This document shows, one piece after another, positions 48,201-55,035 of a DNA stretch of 64,000 nt. The notes beneath the pieces are model-generated. The model was not told the DNA's origin and ran no database searches. It worked only from the letters and a program-made list of their open reading frames with translations. This stretch comes from Amphibalanus amphitrite (lineage: Eukaryota; Arthropoda; Thecostraca; Balanomorpha; Balanidae), in NCBI RefSeq assembly GCF_019059575.1, contig NW_024882908.1, forward strand, positions 1 through 64,000, read 5' to 3'. The first letter of the stretch is position 1, and every line of letters begins with the position of its first letter. The translations under genes and the position numbers were made by a program.

Positions 48201-49924
48201 TGGACTATCAAAAATCGCCGGCGTTCTCGCCCAAACAGCCGCCGACGGCTCCGTTCTCGGACGCGACCAAGTACAACGGCGGCGTGAAGCCCGGCTTCTA
48301 CCAGGATATGACACAGAAGACGGCCAGTCCGGACAAGTCGCCGTATCGCCGTCCGGGCTCCGTGGCCAGCACCCACTCCCCGGCGTCGGTGGCGGGCAGT
48401 CCCGCCTACCAGCCCAACAGCCCGCAGGTGGGTCCGGCCGCCGCCGCCGCCGCCTTCTCCGGGTACTACGGCGGGGCGCACAAGGAGCTGGGGGCCAGCG
48501 CGGCGGCCAAGTCGGCCGGCCAGCTCATGTCGCCGCCGAGCCGGCCGGCGGGCCCGGGCCGCGTGGCGCCCACCCTGCCCAGTCCGGACCCGGCGGCGCT
48601 GCTGCACGGCCGAACGACCGCCGACGATAAGCCCGGCTTCCCGTTCAAGAAGCGGGTGCAGGCCGACCTGGCGCTGGGCGGCGGTCAGGTGTACCAGCCG
48701 CAGTCTGCCGCCGCGCAGACACCCTACCAGCAAAACCAGCAGCCCACCCAGCAGCAGGCGCACAGCAAGTCGCAGCTGCCGACCGCCGCCGCCTACCAGC
48801 AGCTGCCCGGGAACCTGGGCAATATCTCCCAGCTGGTGACACGGTTACCGCAGCAGCAGCAGCAGCAGCACCAACAGCAGCAGCAGGAGGCTCGGGAGAA
48901 GCAGGAGGCGGTAGCGGCAGCTGCCGCCGCGGCGCAGAAAGAAGCAGCTGCGGCGGCTGAGGCGGCGGCCGCCCGGCAGCTACTGCAGCGGCAAAAGGGC
49001 CAGCAGCTGGAGGCGCAGGTGCGGCTGATCCAGGAGCAGAAGCAGAAGCAGCAGAAGCAGATGGCCGGCGAGCGGCAGCAGGCCGAGAAGCAGCAGCAGC
49101 AGGCCAGCAAGGCTGTCGAGCAGCTGCAGCAGCAGCAGCAGCAGGCCGTCTCTACCGCCGGCATGTCGCCCAACAGCTGGAGCGCCAACTCCGTCTCCTA
49201 CTTCAAACAGATGGCCAGTCCGCACATGCAGCTTTACCACCAGCAGCAGACGATGAAGGCGTTCCAGCAGCACCAGCAGCAGCAGCAACAACAGCAGGAA
49301 CAGCAGCAGCAGCAGCAGCAGCAGCCGCAGGCGCACCAGCACCAGACGCAGCCGCAGCAGCAGCAGCAGAGCGGCGCCGACGGCGGCGGGAAGGCCTCGG
49401 GCGGCGGGAAGACGCCGGCCGTCACCACCAGCTCGTCGTCGGGTCTGAACCTGGGCGGGCTGGGCGGCCTGGTACCCGGCGCCGGCTACAACCCGCTGCT
49501 GCCGTCCAGCTTCCAGGCGTCGCTGGGCGGCGGCACGTACCCGTACCTGGGCCTGGGCCAGTCGCGCTCGCCGCAGCCGGCGCACCAGAACTTCAACCAG
49601 GCGCACGCGTCGCTGTCGCAGATGGGCGGCCAGGCGCGCGCGGCGGCCGGCTCTCCACACAGCTCGCAGGCCTCCTCGTTGCTGACGCCGTCACCGTTCG
49701 GCGCGGCGGCGCGCGGCCACCCGCTGAGCTCGGAGACCATGTACCAGCAGTACTACCGGCAGCAGGAGGAGCTGCTGCTGCACCACCAGGCCGGCGCCGC
49801 CATGGCCATGGCCATGGGCGCGGCGGCCGGCGGCTATCCGCCCGGCTACCCGCACCTCTCGTCGCTGCGCCAGGCGCCCGGCTTCCAGCCGCCGGGGGGC
49901 GTGTCGCGCTCGCCGTTCTTCTAG
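30200..49924 (+). CDS. CECR2: CECR2/dikar-type DDT-bromodomain chromatin protein, ten exons (first exon not found)
   Basis: Exons 30200-30288, 37645-37797, 38117-38251, 38430-38525, 41325-41513, 41742-42631, 42938-43606, 44207-44469, 45304-46490 and 47036-49924 join in phase to 2185 residues and a TAG stop. CECR2 is a nuclear subunit that pairs with ISWI ATPases (CERF complex) and binds acetyl-lysine. The N-terminal third follows human CECR2 almost block for block: [51 protein letters not shown] and [14 protein letters not shown]. Then come a K/S/P-rich basic linker (residues ~220-740), a bromodomain (~740-860), an AT-hook (GKKRGRKPK), acidic runs, and a ~960-residue P/S/A/Q-rich tail. Human CECR2 is about 1484 aa, so this protein is longer. 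Only the exon holding the start codon is missing; exon 2 begins with two bases of a split codon. The first intron found is 7.4 kb and transposon-filled; the others are mostly short. Confidence 0.92.
30364..30600. mobile_element. Hairpin MITE with TA ends (mariner-like)
   Basis: An almost perfect palindrome of two ~67-bp arms (TACCGTAARGTGGGGC, then GTGGGGCTATTTGAGACAG twice) around a ~100-bp core. Both ends are TA, the usual target of Tc1/mariner elements. It lies 76 bp inside the first known CECR2 intron, so the transcript can fold here. Confidence 0.8.
30612..31268. mobile_element. Repeat with inverted ends ACGGAGCG and three internal ~115-bp units
   Basis: The ends ACGGAGCGAGCGA and its complement TCGTTCGCTCCGT form a short inverted repeat. 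Inside, TTGCACGTGCGCACGTGCAGG followed by CAGATCTCGAGAACGGCT, CGATTGCGCTCAAATTTGG recurs at about 30960, 31090 and (part) 31230, and a diverged form at 30850. The unit contains the palindrome GCACGTGCGCACGTGC with CACGTG E-boxes. Confidence 0.55.
31296..31385. repeat. Short tandem repeat TTATTTTGTGTAC
   Basis: Six to seven units of 13-15 bp (ACTTATTTTGTGT) lie between two transposon copies in the CECR2 intron. Confidence 0.8.
31465..32294. mobile_element. Family B TTAA-type element, copy 1
   Basis: Closely related over its length to 34544-35430: GTCCGTTGGACC, GATCGAGCTAGAGCT, AATTTTAAGGTCCTAGGTCAT, CGAATATCAT, AACCGCCTCTGACAGCTTCG and GATCGGCCG..TTATTCGCGAAAAACC occur in the same order. The right end reads CTATACGGGCGAGGGTAA. 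The left TTAA is not intact. It has no coding capacity and is rich in AGGTCA/TGACCT hexamers. Confidence 0.7.
32295..34059. other. Intron sequence of CECR2 with no supported feature
   Basis: AT-balanced sequence. It contains a short inverted repeat GACGGCGT..AGAAGCACTCCTTGTGCTTCT (32320-32365) and a CCCCGG/G run near 33270. CTAAAATGTTC/GAACATTTTAGGAC-type short inverted motifs occur at 34000-34060. Open frames at 33100-33600 do not resemble known proteins. Confidence 0.35.
34060..35769 (-). mobile_element. Family A-related element, copy 3, split by family B
   Basis: 34060-34543 and 35431-35769 align with copy 2 (10567-11734) on either side of a TTAA-flanked insertion. On the left are TGTATATCTCGGA, TCAGGTCA and CGATTGATATGCAA; on the right CATTCGACRCGYCT and AACACGATGCTGSYAAA. 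The right end is GGTGAGGGTTAA at 35758-35769; the left end is lost. It is more diverged than copies 1 and 2. Confidence 0.65.
34544..35430. mobile_element. Family B TTAA-type element, copy 2, nested in family A
   Basis: Exact TTAA at 34544-34547 and 35427-35430, with inverted ends CTCTCGCCCATAT and ATACGGGCGAGGG, then poly-G/poly-C and GTCCGTTGGACC/GTCCGTTCGACC. It is non-coding. The outer element reads straight on once one TTAA and the insert are set aside, which shows that family B moved after this family A copy was in place. Confidence 0.8.
35770..37153. other. CECR2 intron, no supported feature
   Basis: Mixed sequence with a GC-rich block at 36260-36600 and an A13 run near 36040. Open frames here are short and unfamiliar. 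Confidence 0.35.
37154..37345. mobile_element. 192-bp MITE with 17-bp inverted ends
   Basis: The ends AGCGGTAGGTTTTGCAC (37154-37170) and its exact complement (37329-37345) enclose ~158 bp of non-coding sequence. It lies 300 bp before a CECR2 exon. The flanking bases do not show a clear duplication longer than three bases. Confidence 0.7.
37645..38525 (+). CDS. CECR2: CECR2 exons 3-5: rest of DDT and WHIM-like region
   Basis: Three exons (37645-37797, 38117-38251, 38430-38525) of 51, 45 and 32 whole codons. They encode [31 protein letters not shown], the [12 protein letters not shown] helix and [25 protein letters not shown]. The last block is the most conserved part of the family outside the bromodomain and marks the end of the ISWI-binding region. 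All three donors (GTGAGT, GTGGGT, GTAAGT) and acceptors are clean. Confidence 0.92.
38550..39090 (+). repeat. Left TACGTA array
   Basis: A ~64-bp higher-order unit made of four AAGTACGTA-type blocks separated by TGGACA, CAGGGACA, TCGCAG and GGGTATA spacers. It is repeated about eight times, then interrupted by the insertion at 39119-40126 and resumed for about 60 bp. Confidence 0.9.
39119..40126. mobile_element. ~1 kb element nested in the left TACGTA array
   Basis: The ends GGTAAAGACCTTGGGCAAG and the complement of CTTGCCCCGGTCTACC form an imperfect inverted repeat with the shared core GGGCAAGNCGCCCC. The motif GGCAAAACGCCCC or its complement recurs inside (39350, 39700-39750, 40080). It has no transposase frame. 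The host array continues in the same direction on its far side. Confidence 0.55.
40390..40985 (-). repeat. Right TACGTA array
   Basis: Blocks TACGTACTTTTG repeat with CATACG, TGCG and ACACTA spacers in ~60-66 bp higher-order units. This is the opposite orientation to the left array. Spacers differ from the left arm, so pairing between arms would be strong over the ends and patchy in the middle. Confidence 0.9.
41325..41513 (+). CDS. CECR2: CECR2 exon 6, followed by a probable GC donor
   Basis: 63 codons with [18 protein letters not shown] and [20 protein letters not shown], matching human WWLLCQTEEEWRQV and LYKLLSEDFLPEICNMIAQK. The only donor in the right place is CAG/GCGAGT at 41514, a GC-AG intron. 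The next exon has good acceptors at 41741 and, ten codons later, at 41771. Confidence 0.85.
44207..45425 (+). CDS. CECR2: CECR2 bromodomain (exon 9 and start of exon 10)
   Basis: Exon 9 (44207-44469) and the first ~120 bases of exon 10 (from 45304) encode the bromodomain. The visible parts are helix Z ([20 protein letters not shown]), the ZA loop [30 protein letters not shown], and CKLYN, whose Asn (44454-44456) is the acetyl-lysine-binding position. Helix C follows across the splice ([20 protein letters not shown]). All key residues are present, so acetyl-lysine binding should be intact. The junction splits a GAG codon (G/AG). Confidence 0.93.
45471..45497 (+). other. CECR2: AT-hook motif in CECR2
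   Basis: The codons spell GKKRGRKPK, with the RGRKP core expected of an AT-hook that binds the minor groove of AT-rich DNA. A second basic GRGRKKK follows 30 bases later. Human CECR2 has a comparable RRGRPPKRKK, but ahead of its bromodomain rather than after it, so the hook may have moved or arisen separately. Confidence 0.7.
47036..49924 (+). CDS. CECR2: CECR2 last exon: long P/S/Q/A-rich tail
   Basis: A single 2889-base exon of 962 codons ending SRSPFF and TAG. It opens with P/S-rich and acidic sequence. It includes the short hydrophobic-basic patches [19 protein letters not shown] and [14 protein letters not shown], which look constrained. After these come many SPxxP/KSP sites and several glutamine runs (48850-48890, 49125-49145, 49260-49325) set in alanine-rich coiled-coil-like sequence. 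The tail is probably disordered. Glutamine runs are CAG-rich and so potentially length-variable. Confidence 0.88.
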   Translation, partial: APASPRPATPPSPARSPPPRSAEPELDDDEYATLPEPLPERRRSESGSDAEDELKPKEKRRDRIRPQDIMRQKNASMKESSDSKQASKPKPLFNSRSISKEENAKLGELISRVRESRGGGATLLSNGPGLTMGKVLGGLSDRDKSGEEVWEELVGKRLKAEPTLPSRRRSAEDDEPLRLIAEPEEGQELPVLKKTATPNLRAWFTAFRSKKDAEPTPPPTPAPKVKKPPPTPQREETKTVKPPATPSAASSSPKEATKKTEATKDSVKEKSPPASLASPGASASASAAREEPPKSDSPSTSSWKARAGSPQPPGPPPDFQYDDDELEKARLQVKAREAQRLESEKRRLESANSQSPAHPDAKSPFYQTSSESEKSPMTPGYGGIVSPAMDYQKSPAFSPKQPPTAPFSDATKYNGGVKPGFYQDMTQKTASPDKSPYRRPGSVASTHSPASVAGSPAYQPNSPQVGPAAAAAAFSGYYGGAHKELGASAAAKSAGQLMSPPSRPAGPGRVAPTLPSPDPAALLHGRTTADDKPGFPFKKRVQADLALGGGQVYQPQSAAAQTPYQQNQQPTQQQAHSKSQLPTAAAYQQLPGNLGNISQLVTRLPQQQQQQHQQQQQEAREKQEAVAAAAAAAQKEAAAAAEAAAARQLLQRQKGQQLEAQVRLIQEQKQKQQKQMAGERQQAEKQQQQASKAVEQLQQQQQQAVSTAGMSPNSWSANSVSYFKQMASPHMQLYHQQQTMKAFQQHQQQQQQQQEQQQQQQQQPQAHQHQTQPQQQQQSGADGGGKASGGGKTPAVTTSSSSGLNLGGLGGLVPGAGYNPLLPSSFQASLGGGTYPYLGLGQSRSPQPAHQNFNQAHASLSQMGGQARAAAGSPHSSQASSLLTPSPFGAAARGHPLSSETMYQQYYRQQEELLLHHQAGAAMAMAMGAAAGGYPPGYPHLSSLRQAPGFQPPGGVSRSPFF

Positions 49925-50809
49925 CGCCGCTGCCCGGCCCGGCCGGCGCCGTACAACTACCTGTGATACACCGCGGCGTCGTCGTCGCCGCCGTCGTCGT
50001 CGTTTTCGTCGTTTTTATTTGTGTCCACTGTTGGTTCGCGGAGTGCCGCGAGCGTGTCATAATCAGGTTCGGCCACTCGTCGGGGGCGAGGCGAGATGAT
50101 TTATCCAGGGAGGCTCTATGGGCGCAGTGAGCGGGTCTTCCCTGTCCCAAGTGCGTTGTGCATACATATAGTGTTTAGCAGAAGACGTGTGGAGCTTGTA
50201 TATTGGTGGAAGCGTTTATGTGTGTGTCTGTGTGCGCGTGTGCGCAGAAGAACCAGTAGTTTGGTATGTGGTCCGTGTTGTCCGCCCGGTTGTTTTAGAT
50301 CAGTATTGAGCTGTTTTACCGGCGCACGATTCTGTTCGGTTGGGTAGTGTGGACCGGCGCGCCTCTGCCGGTCGCCGGAGGCACTCACTCGCGGTCCGCG
50401 CGCGTGCACCGACCATGTTTAAAACCGACTCGACTCATGAGTGCGTGCGATCATCCCCATTGAGCGGTGTGAGTGGGGCGGCGGCCGGGCGCGCGCTGCC
50501 GGCCGGCCGGCCGCCGGTCGGTCTGTCCGCACGGGTAGATCTCATTGTCCCTGCCGGCGGCGACTCCGCGCAGAGCCTCCACCGCCACCGTGTACATATG
50601 CGGCCGATATATGCAACTGACAAAACTGTGCCGTCGTCAAGAGGTTTTTTACGATGTTATGTACGCATATAAAGCCAATATGTGTAGAGGCCATTTGTTT
50701 TTGTCGTGGCGGAGCCCGAGCGCGGTGCACTCGTCTCGCGTTGTTTTAGTGTTTTGTTCGGCGCGACGCGCGTTCAAGCCTGTGGCTCCTCTCTGTTCTC
50801 AGTCAGACG

Positions 50810-50815
50810 TTTATT
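50810..50815 (-). terminator. Candidate TMTC2 poly(A) signal
   Basis: TTTATT on the plus strand is AATAAA on the minus strand, 413 bases after the TMTC2 stop. If used together with the plus-strand signal at 50861, the two mature mRNAs overlap by a few tens of bases. Confidence 0.35.
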
Positions 50816-50860
50816 ACATCTAGCATCACAGTTGGTTGCACATTCGCTATATGTTTTCGC

Positions 50861-50866
50861 AATAAA
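50861..50866 (+). terminator. Candidate CECR2 poly(A) signal
   Basis: AATAAA 937 bases after the CECR2 stop codon. A second AATAAA is at 51034-51039. Either could be used, and neither has been shown to be. Confidence 0.4.
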
Positions 50867-51227
50867 ATCTCGCTACATGCCGTCAGTGCACTCCACGACT
50901 CTAGCCTACCACACGCCGGGTATTGCCCAACAATTGCGTCCGCCGCGTAACACATCTTTGGTCGAATATCGAGGGCGGTCCGTCCACCGTGCGGTCCGGC
51001 GCCGCCCTCTGCACCGGCGGCCGCCCAGTCGCGAATAAATAACGCCCCACACGAGCGGCCCAGTGGTCCTATGACGTCACAGGTCCAAAGGCAGCATCAC
51101 AGTACCGTCCGCCGGCGCGGCGGGCAATCACAGGTCGGGGCGTCGCTCCGCCCCGCTCCCCACTCTCCCCCGTGGCGGTCGAGGCGTTCTCCGCCCCTCT
51201 CGCCACTCCACTGACGGAGACTGCCTC

Positions 51228-52284
51228 TCATCGGCGCGTCCTGCCCTTCTTTCCGCCGGGCAGCAGGTGTCTTAGTTTCTGCAGATTCGTCTTGGTTATC
51301 TGTGGAAGACAGAGAAACGGTCAGCTCAGACAGATCGATGACGTGAGACGAAAACACTAAAAAAAAAGAGCGTATTGACTATATGGTCAAACTGGCCTCT
51401 GGTATGTTCCCGATACCTACAATCGCGCATTTCCGTGATGATGGCTAGCAAGAACGGTTGAAAAAGCTGCATAAAACTTTCAAGTCTGGATGCTGAGAGG
51501 CGTAATTAATCCATTCAATCCCCAGTTTGTGATCTGGGTACGTCAACTGAGGCCCTGTTGCCTTCGTCAGTTACCTGGTCATCTGGTTTGATGCGCAGCG
51601 CCTCAAGGTACGACTGTTCGGCCTCGGCCAGCTTTCCGTTGACGTGCAGCATCGCTCCCAGGTTCATATGACTGGTGGCCTCCTGAGGGAGTGGGGGAAC
51701 GCTGTCAGAACGGGGCATCGAGGGGCACCTCTACGGGATCACCCTGGCGGTCATACGGGATCTACGGGTCATACGGGATCACCCAAGGGGGCTCCATGAG
51801 TCAGCCCAGCAGACGCCGGGTGATGGGAACAGTGGGTATGTCACATGAGTAGGCGGAAATACGTGACGTACTGGGGAGCTGCTGATTCAGCGTACAGCGC
51901 GCCATACTTACTACGATTACTTTTTTTGTAAATAAGGAGGGCAGGGCAGTTGAACAAGTACGACTCAGACCTCAGGTTATTCCCCAGCCCAGTGACTACT
52001 GCCGGGTGACCTGCCCCATGTGGATGGACAAGCCTTGAGCCTTCCACCCGAATCCATCCCCTGTCCCTCCATCGTCGCCTCCATCGCCTCGCCTCCTTCA
52101 CTCACATTGGGCCGGAGCCGGACGGCGATCCGGTAGTAGTGTTCGGCCTCCTCGTTGCGCGCCGCCTGGCGGAGAATGTTGGCAGCGTTGAACACCATCT
52201 CGTACTCGTGCGGCGCTAGTTCGGCCGCCCGCCGGTAGATGGCAGCAGCCTGCGTCAGCCGCTCCCCGTCCGCCAGGTGCTGGC
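51228..52284 (-). CDS. TMTC2: TMTC2-type O-mannosyltransferase, last three coding exons
   Basis: Minus-strand exons 52284-52106, 51682-51575 and 51299-51228 (TGA) encode the C-terminal TPRs. Human TMTC2 as remembered reads AAELDSTEFDVVFNAAHMLR and so on; here AAELAPHEYEMVFNAANILR, NEEAEHYYRIAVRLRPN, then HMNLGAMLHVNGKLAEAEQS, ALRIKPDDQ and ITKTNLQKLRHLLPGGKKG align without gaps. Each exon boundary has a consensus donor (GTGAGT, GTAACT) and acceptor, and phases agree. TMTC2 is a multi-pass ER membrane protein that O-mannosylates cadherins; the membrane part and most TPRs must be encoded to the right, at more than 52.3 kb, in exons I could not find. The basic C-terminus ends GGKKGRTRR. Confidence 0.9.
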
Positions 52285-53049
52285 CTGTGAATGAAAAAAG
52301 GAGACATTTAGCTTACATGTTCGGGATTAAACCGAGTCGGGGATTCACTCCACATCATGAATAAAGCATTAGGCGGGGACCTGGGGAAACTACACAGTCG
52401 AGCTGGCCGGAAGGCTACCTCACGTCGAGCCGGAAGGCTACCTCAGCAGCAATGAGCAAGCGAGCGCCCTTGCTAGGACCGGTGTAACCGTAAGCCTGGC
52501 CTCAGGCGTCCCATCAGCCCAGCCAAGCCTCAAATTAATCTTTTTCCATTATCACGACATCACCAACCCTTCCTTGTTCACCTACTGGTGTGAGCCCACA
52601 GGGGTGCTCGGCCAGACCAATGTCTCCCCGAATTCCTATCATCCTTCCGGTCCTGGAATGGTCTCGTCAGACCGAAAGGGCCTAATCCGACAAAACAAAC
52701 AAAAAAGTTATCCATCCCGGGGCCAGGGATGACTGTAAACATGACAGTCACCAGCTCATTGAAAAGGGCGAACAAAACTAAATAACAAACATGAAACATT
52801 TACATCCGGCCTTCAGTAAACCTGTTCGGAGCTCGTGTATTCTGACATTCAAATACGTTTTAGGCAAACACATTTTAAAACTGAGTCAAAAGTTTGGCCG
52901 TTTGGATATCGGGCAGTATCGTCCGGCGTTTTTCGCCCGGAGGGAGTGACATCAGTGGTGCCTACCGCAACAGGCAGTTGCATGACTGACAGCCCGACAC
53001 GATAGCTGAATTCGGTGACGGTGCCGGACAGACGCCCTTTCGGTCGATT
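52285..53049. other. TMTC2 intron with a SINE-like repeat
   Basis: Apart from the repeat at 52590-52708, mixed intronic sequence with no recognised exon. Confidence 0.4.
52590..52708 (+). repeat. SINE-like dispersed repeat, copy 2
   Basis: Matches the complement of 12885-13010 (CCAGACCAATGTCTCC, CCTATCATCC, GACCGAAAGGGCCTAA) and ends in an A-rich tail ACAAAACAAACAAAAAAG, as a retroposed copy would. It is inserted in a TMTC2 intron, antisense to the gene. Confidence 0.5.
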
Positions 53050-55035
53050 GAGAGGGAGGGCAAAGTGGTCGGTCGCTCGTTCGGAGCATTTAGAGTGATC
53101 GGCCGGTCAATCATTCGGTCGTTTTGGTCGATTGGAGCGGCCAACCATGCTGGAGCAGTCGATCTGAAGATCATCTGGTTGGTAGGTCTGTCGATCGTTA
53201 TGGTAGGTCGGTTGGGCGGTCGTTCTATAGGCAGCATGGTATCTGCCGGTTGATTCAGTATATGAAGTGGTCTGAGTGGTCATTGAGACGGTCGTTCTAT
53301 CGTTCGTTGGTCAGTTGGTCCGTCCTGGGCGGTTCAGTGGTCGGATATGTTACCCGGTCGGCCAGTTACGCTCACCGGGTGGTCAATTGGTCGGCTATGT
53401 CGATTTGGTTGGTCCGTCGGTTGGTTGGTCAGTACCCGTATGTTACCCGTTCCGTTCCGTTGGTCGGTTATGTTACCCGGTAGGTCGGTTGATGGGTTAT
53501 GTTACCCGGTCTGTCGGTCGGTTGGTCTGCTTGGTACCCGGTCCACGGGTCCGTCGGCCGGTCGGTGACTGGGTTTATTCGGTCGGTCGGGTTCGGTCGG
53601 TTATGTTACCCAGACTCTCGGTCGGTCGGCCTGTTGGTCGGTTGGTCGGTTATGTTACCCTGTCCGTGGTTGGGTCGGCTATGTTAGCCGGTCCGTCGGT
53701 CGGTCGGTTATGTTACCCGATCAGTCGGTCGGGCGGTCGGCGGCGCGAACAACGGGACGGCCGGCTGGTCGGTCGGTTACTTTACCCGATCGGACGGTTG
53801 GTCGGTCGGTTACTTTACCCGGTCGGACGGCTGGTCGGTCGGTTACTTTACCCGGTCGGACGGTTGGTCGGTCGGTCGGTTACGGTTACTTTACCCGGTC
53901 GGCCGGCTGGTCGGTCGGTTACTTTACCCGGTCGGACGGTTGGTCGGTCGGTTACTTAACCCGGTCGGACGGTTGGTCGGTCGGTTACTTTGCCCGGTCG
54001 GACGGTTGGTCGGTCGGTCGGTTACTTTGCCCGGTCGGACGGTTGGTCGGTCGGTTACGTTGCCCGGTCGGACGGTTGGTCGGTCGGTTATGTTACCCGG
54101 TCGGACGGTTGGTCGGTCGGTTACTTTACCCGGTCGGACGGCTGGTCGGTCGGTTACGTTGCCCGGTCGGACGGTTGGTCGGTCGGTTATGTTACCCGGT
54201 CGGACGGTTGGTCGGTCGGTCGGTTACTTTACCCGGTCGGACGGCTGGTCGGTCGGTTACTTTGCCCGGTCGGACGGTTGGTCGGTCGGTTACTTTGCCC
54301 GGTCGGACGGTTGGTCGGTCGGTCGGTTACTTTGCCCGGTCGGACGGTTGGTCGGTCGGTTACGTTGCCCGGTCGGACGGTTGGTCGGCCGGTTATGTTA
54401 CCCGGTCGGACGGTTGGTCGGTCGGTTACTTTGCCCGGTCGGACGGCTGGTCGGTCGGTTACGTTGCCCGGTCGGACGGTTGGTCGGTCGGTCGGTTACT
54501 TTGCCCGGTCGGACGGTTGGTCGGTCGGTTACTTTGCCCGGTCGGACGGCTGGTCGGTCGGTTACGTTGCCCGGTCGGACGGTTGGTCGGTCGGTCGGTT
54601 ACTTTGCCCGGTCGGACGGTTGGTCGGTCGGTCGGCTATGTTACCCGGTCGGCCGGCTGGTCGGTCGGTTACTTTACCCGGTCGGACGGCTGGTCGGTCG
54701 GTTATGTTACCCGGTCGGACGGTTGGTCGGTCGGTCGGTTGTTACCCGGTTCGTCGGCGACGCTAGCCACGGGGTGGCTGGTCGGTTGGTCGGTTTTGTT
54801 GGTCCGTCTGCGGGCCGGTTATGTTACCCGGTCGGTTGCTCTGCTATGCGCCCGTTCGGTCTGTGGGTCGGACGGCGGTGCTAACCACGGGGCGGCCGGC
54901 TGGTCGGTCGGTTATGTTACTCGGCCGGTCGGTTGATCGGTTATGTTACCTGCCCGTCGGTCGGTTGGCTAGTCGGTCGGCTATGTTACCCGGTCGGTCG
55001 GCGGCGCTAACTGCACCGGCCGGCCGGCCGGCCGA
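53050..55035. repeat. Minisatellite block, 33-bp unit CGGTCGGACGGTTGGTCGG..
   Basis: The core at 53760-54740 has about 28-30 units of 33 bp (CGGTCGGACGGTTGGTCGGT then CGGTTACTTTRCC). Some units gain one extra GGTC, and both sides grade into degenerate GGTCGG sequence. A 33-bp unit without stop codons explains the long open frames in three phases (LPGRTVGRSVT repeats); the GGTC slips move the frame. It lies in or near a TMTC2 intron. Confidence 0.9.

Larger units (their letters stand above)
49925..51227. other. Convergent 3' UTR region of CECR2 and TMTC2
   Basis: No further coding frame was recognised. The plus-strand poly(A) signals and the minus-strand signal listed separately show that the two transcripts end close together and may overlap. 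A TGTGTG-rich tract at 50218-50245 is in the CECR2 3' UTR. Confidence 0.5.

Noticed and set aside
53710-54936. A 408-codon open frame, the second longest in the window
   Set aside because: Pure translation of the 33-bp minisatellite; parallel frames of 258-314 codons exist in the other phases.
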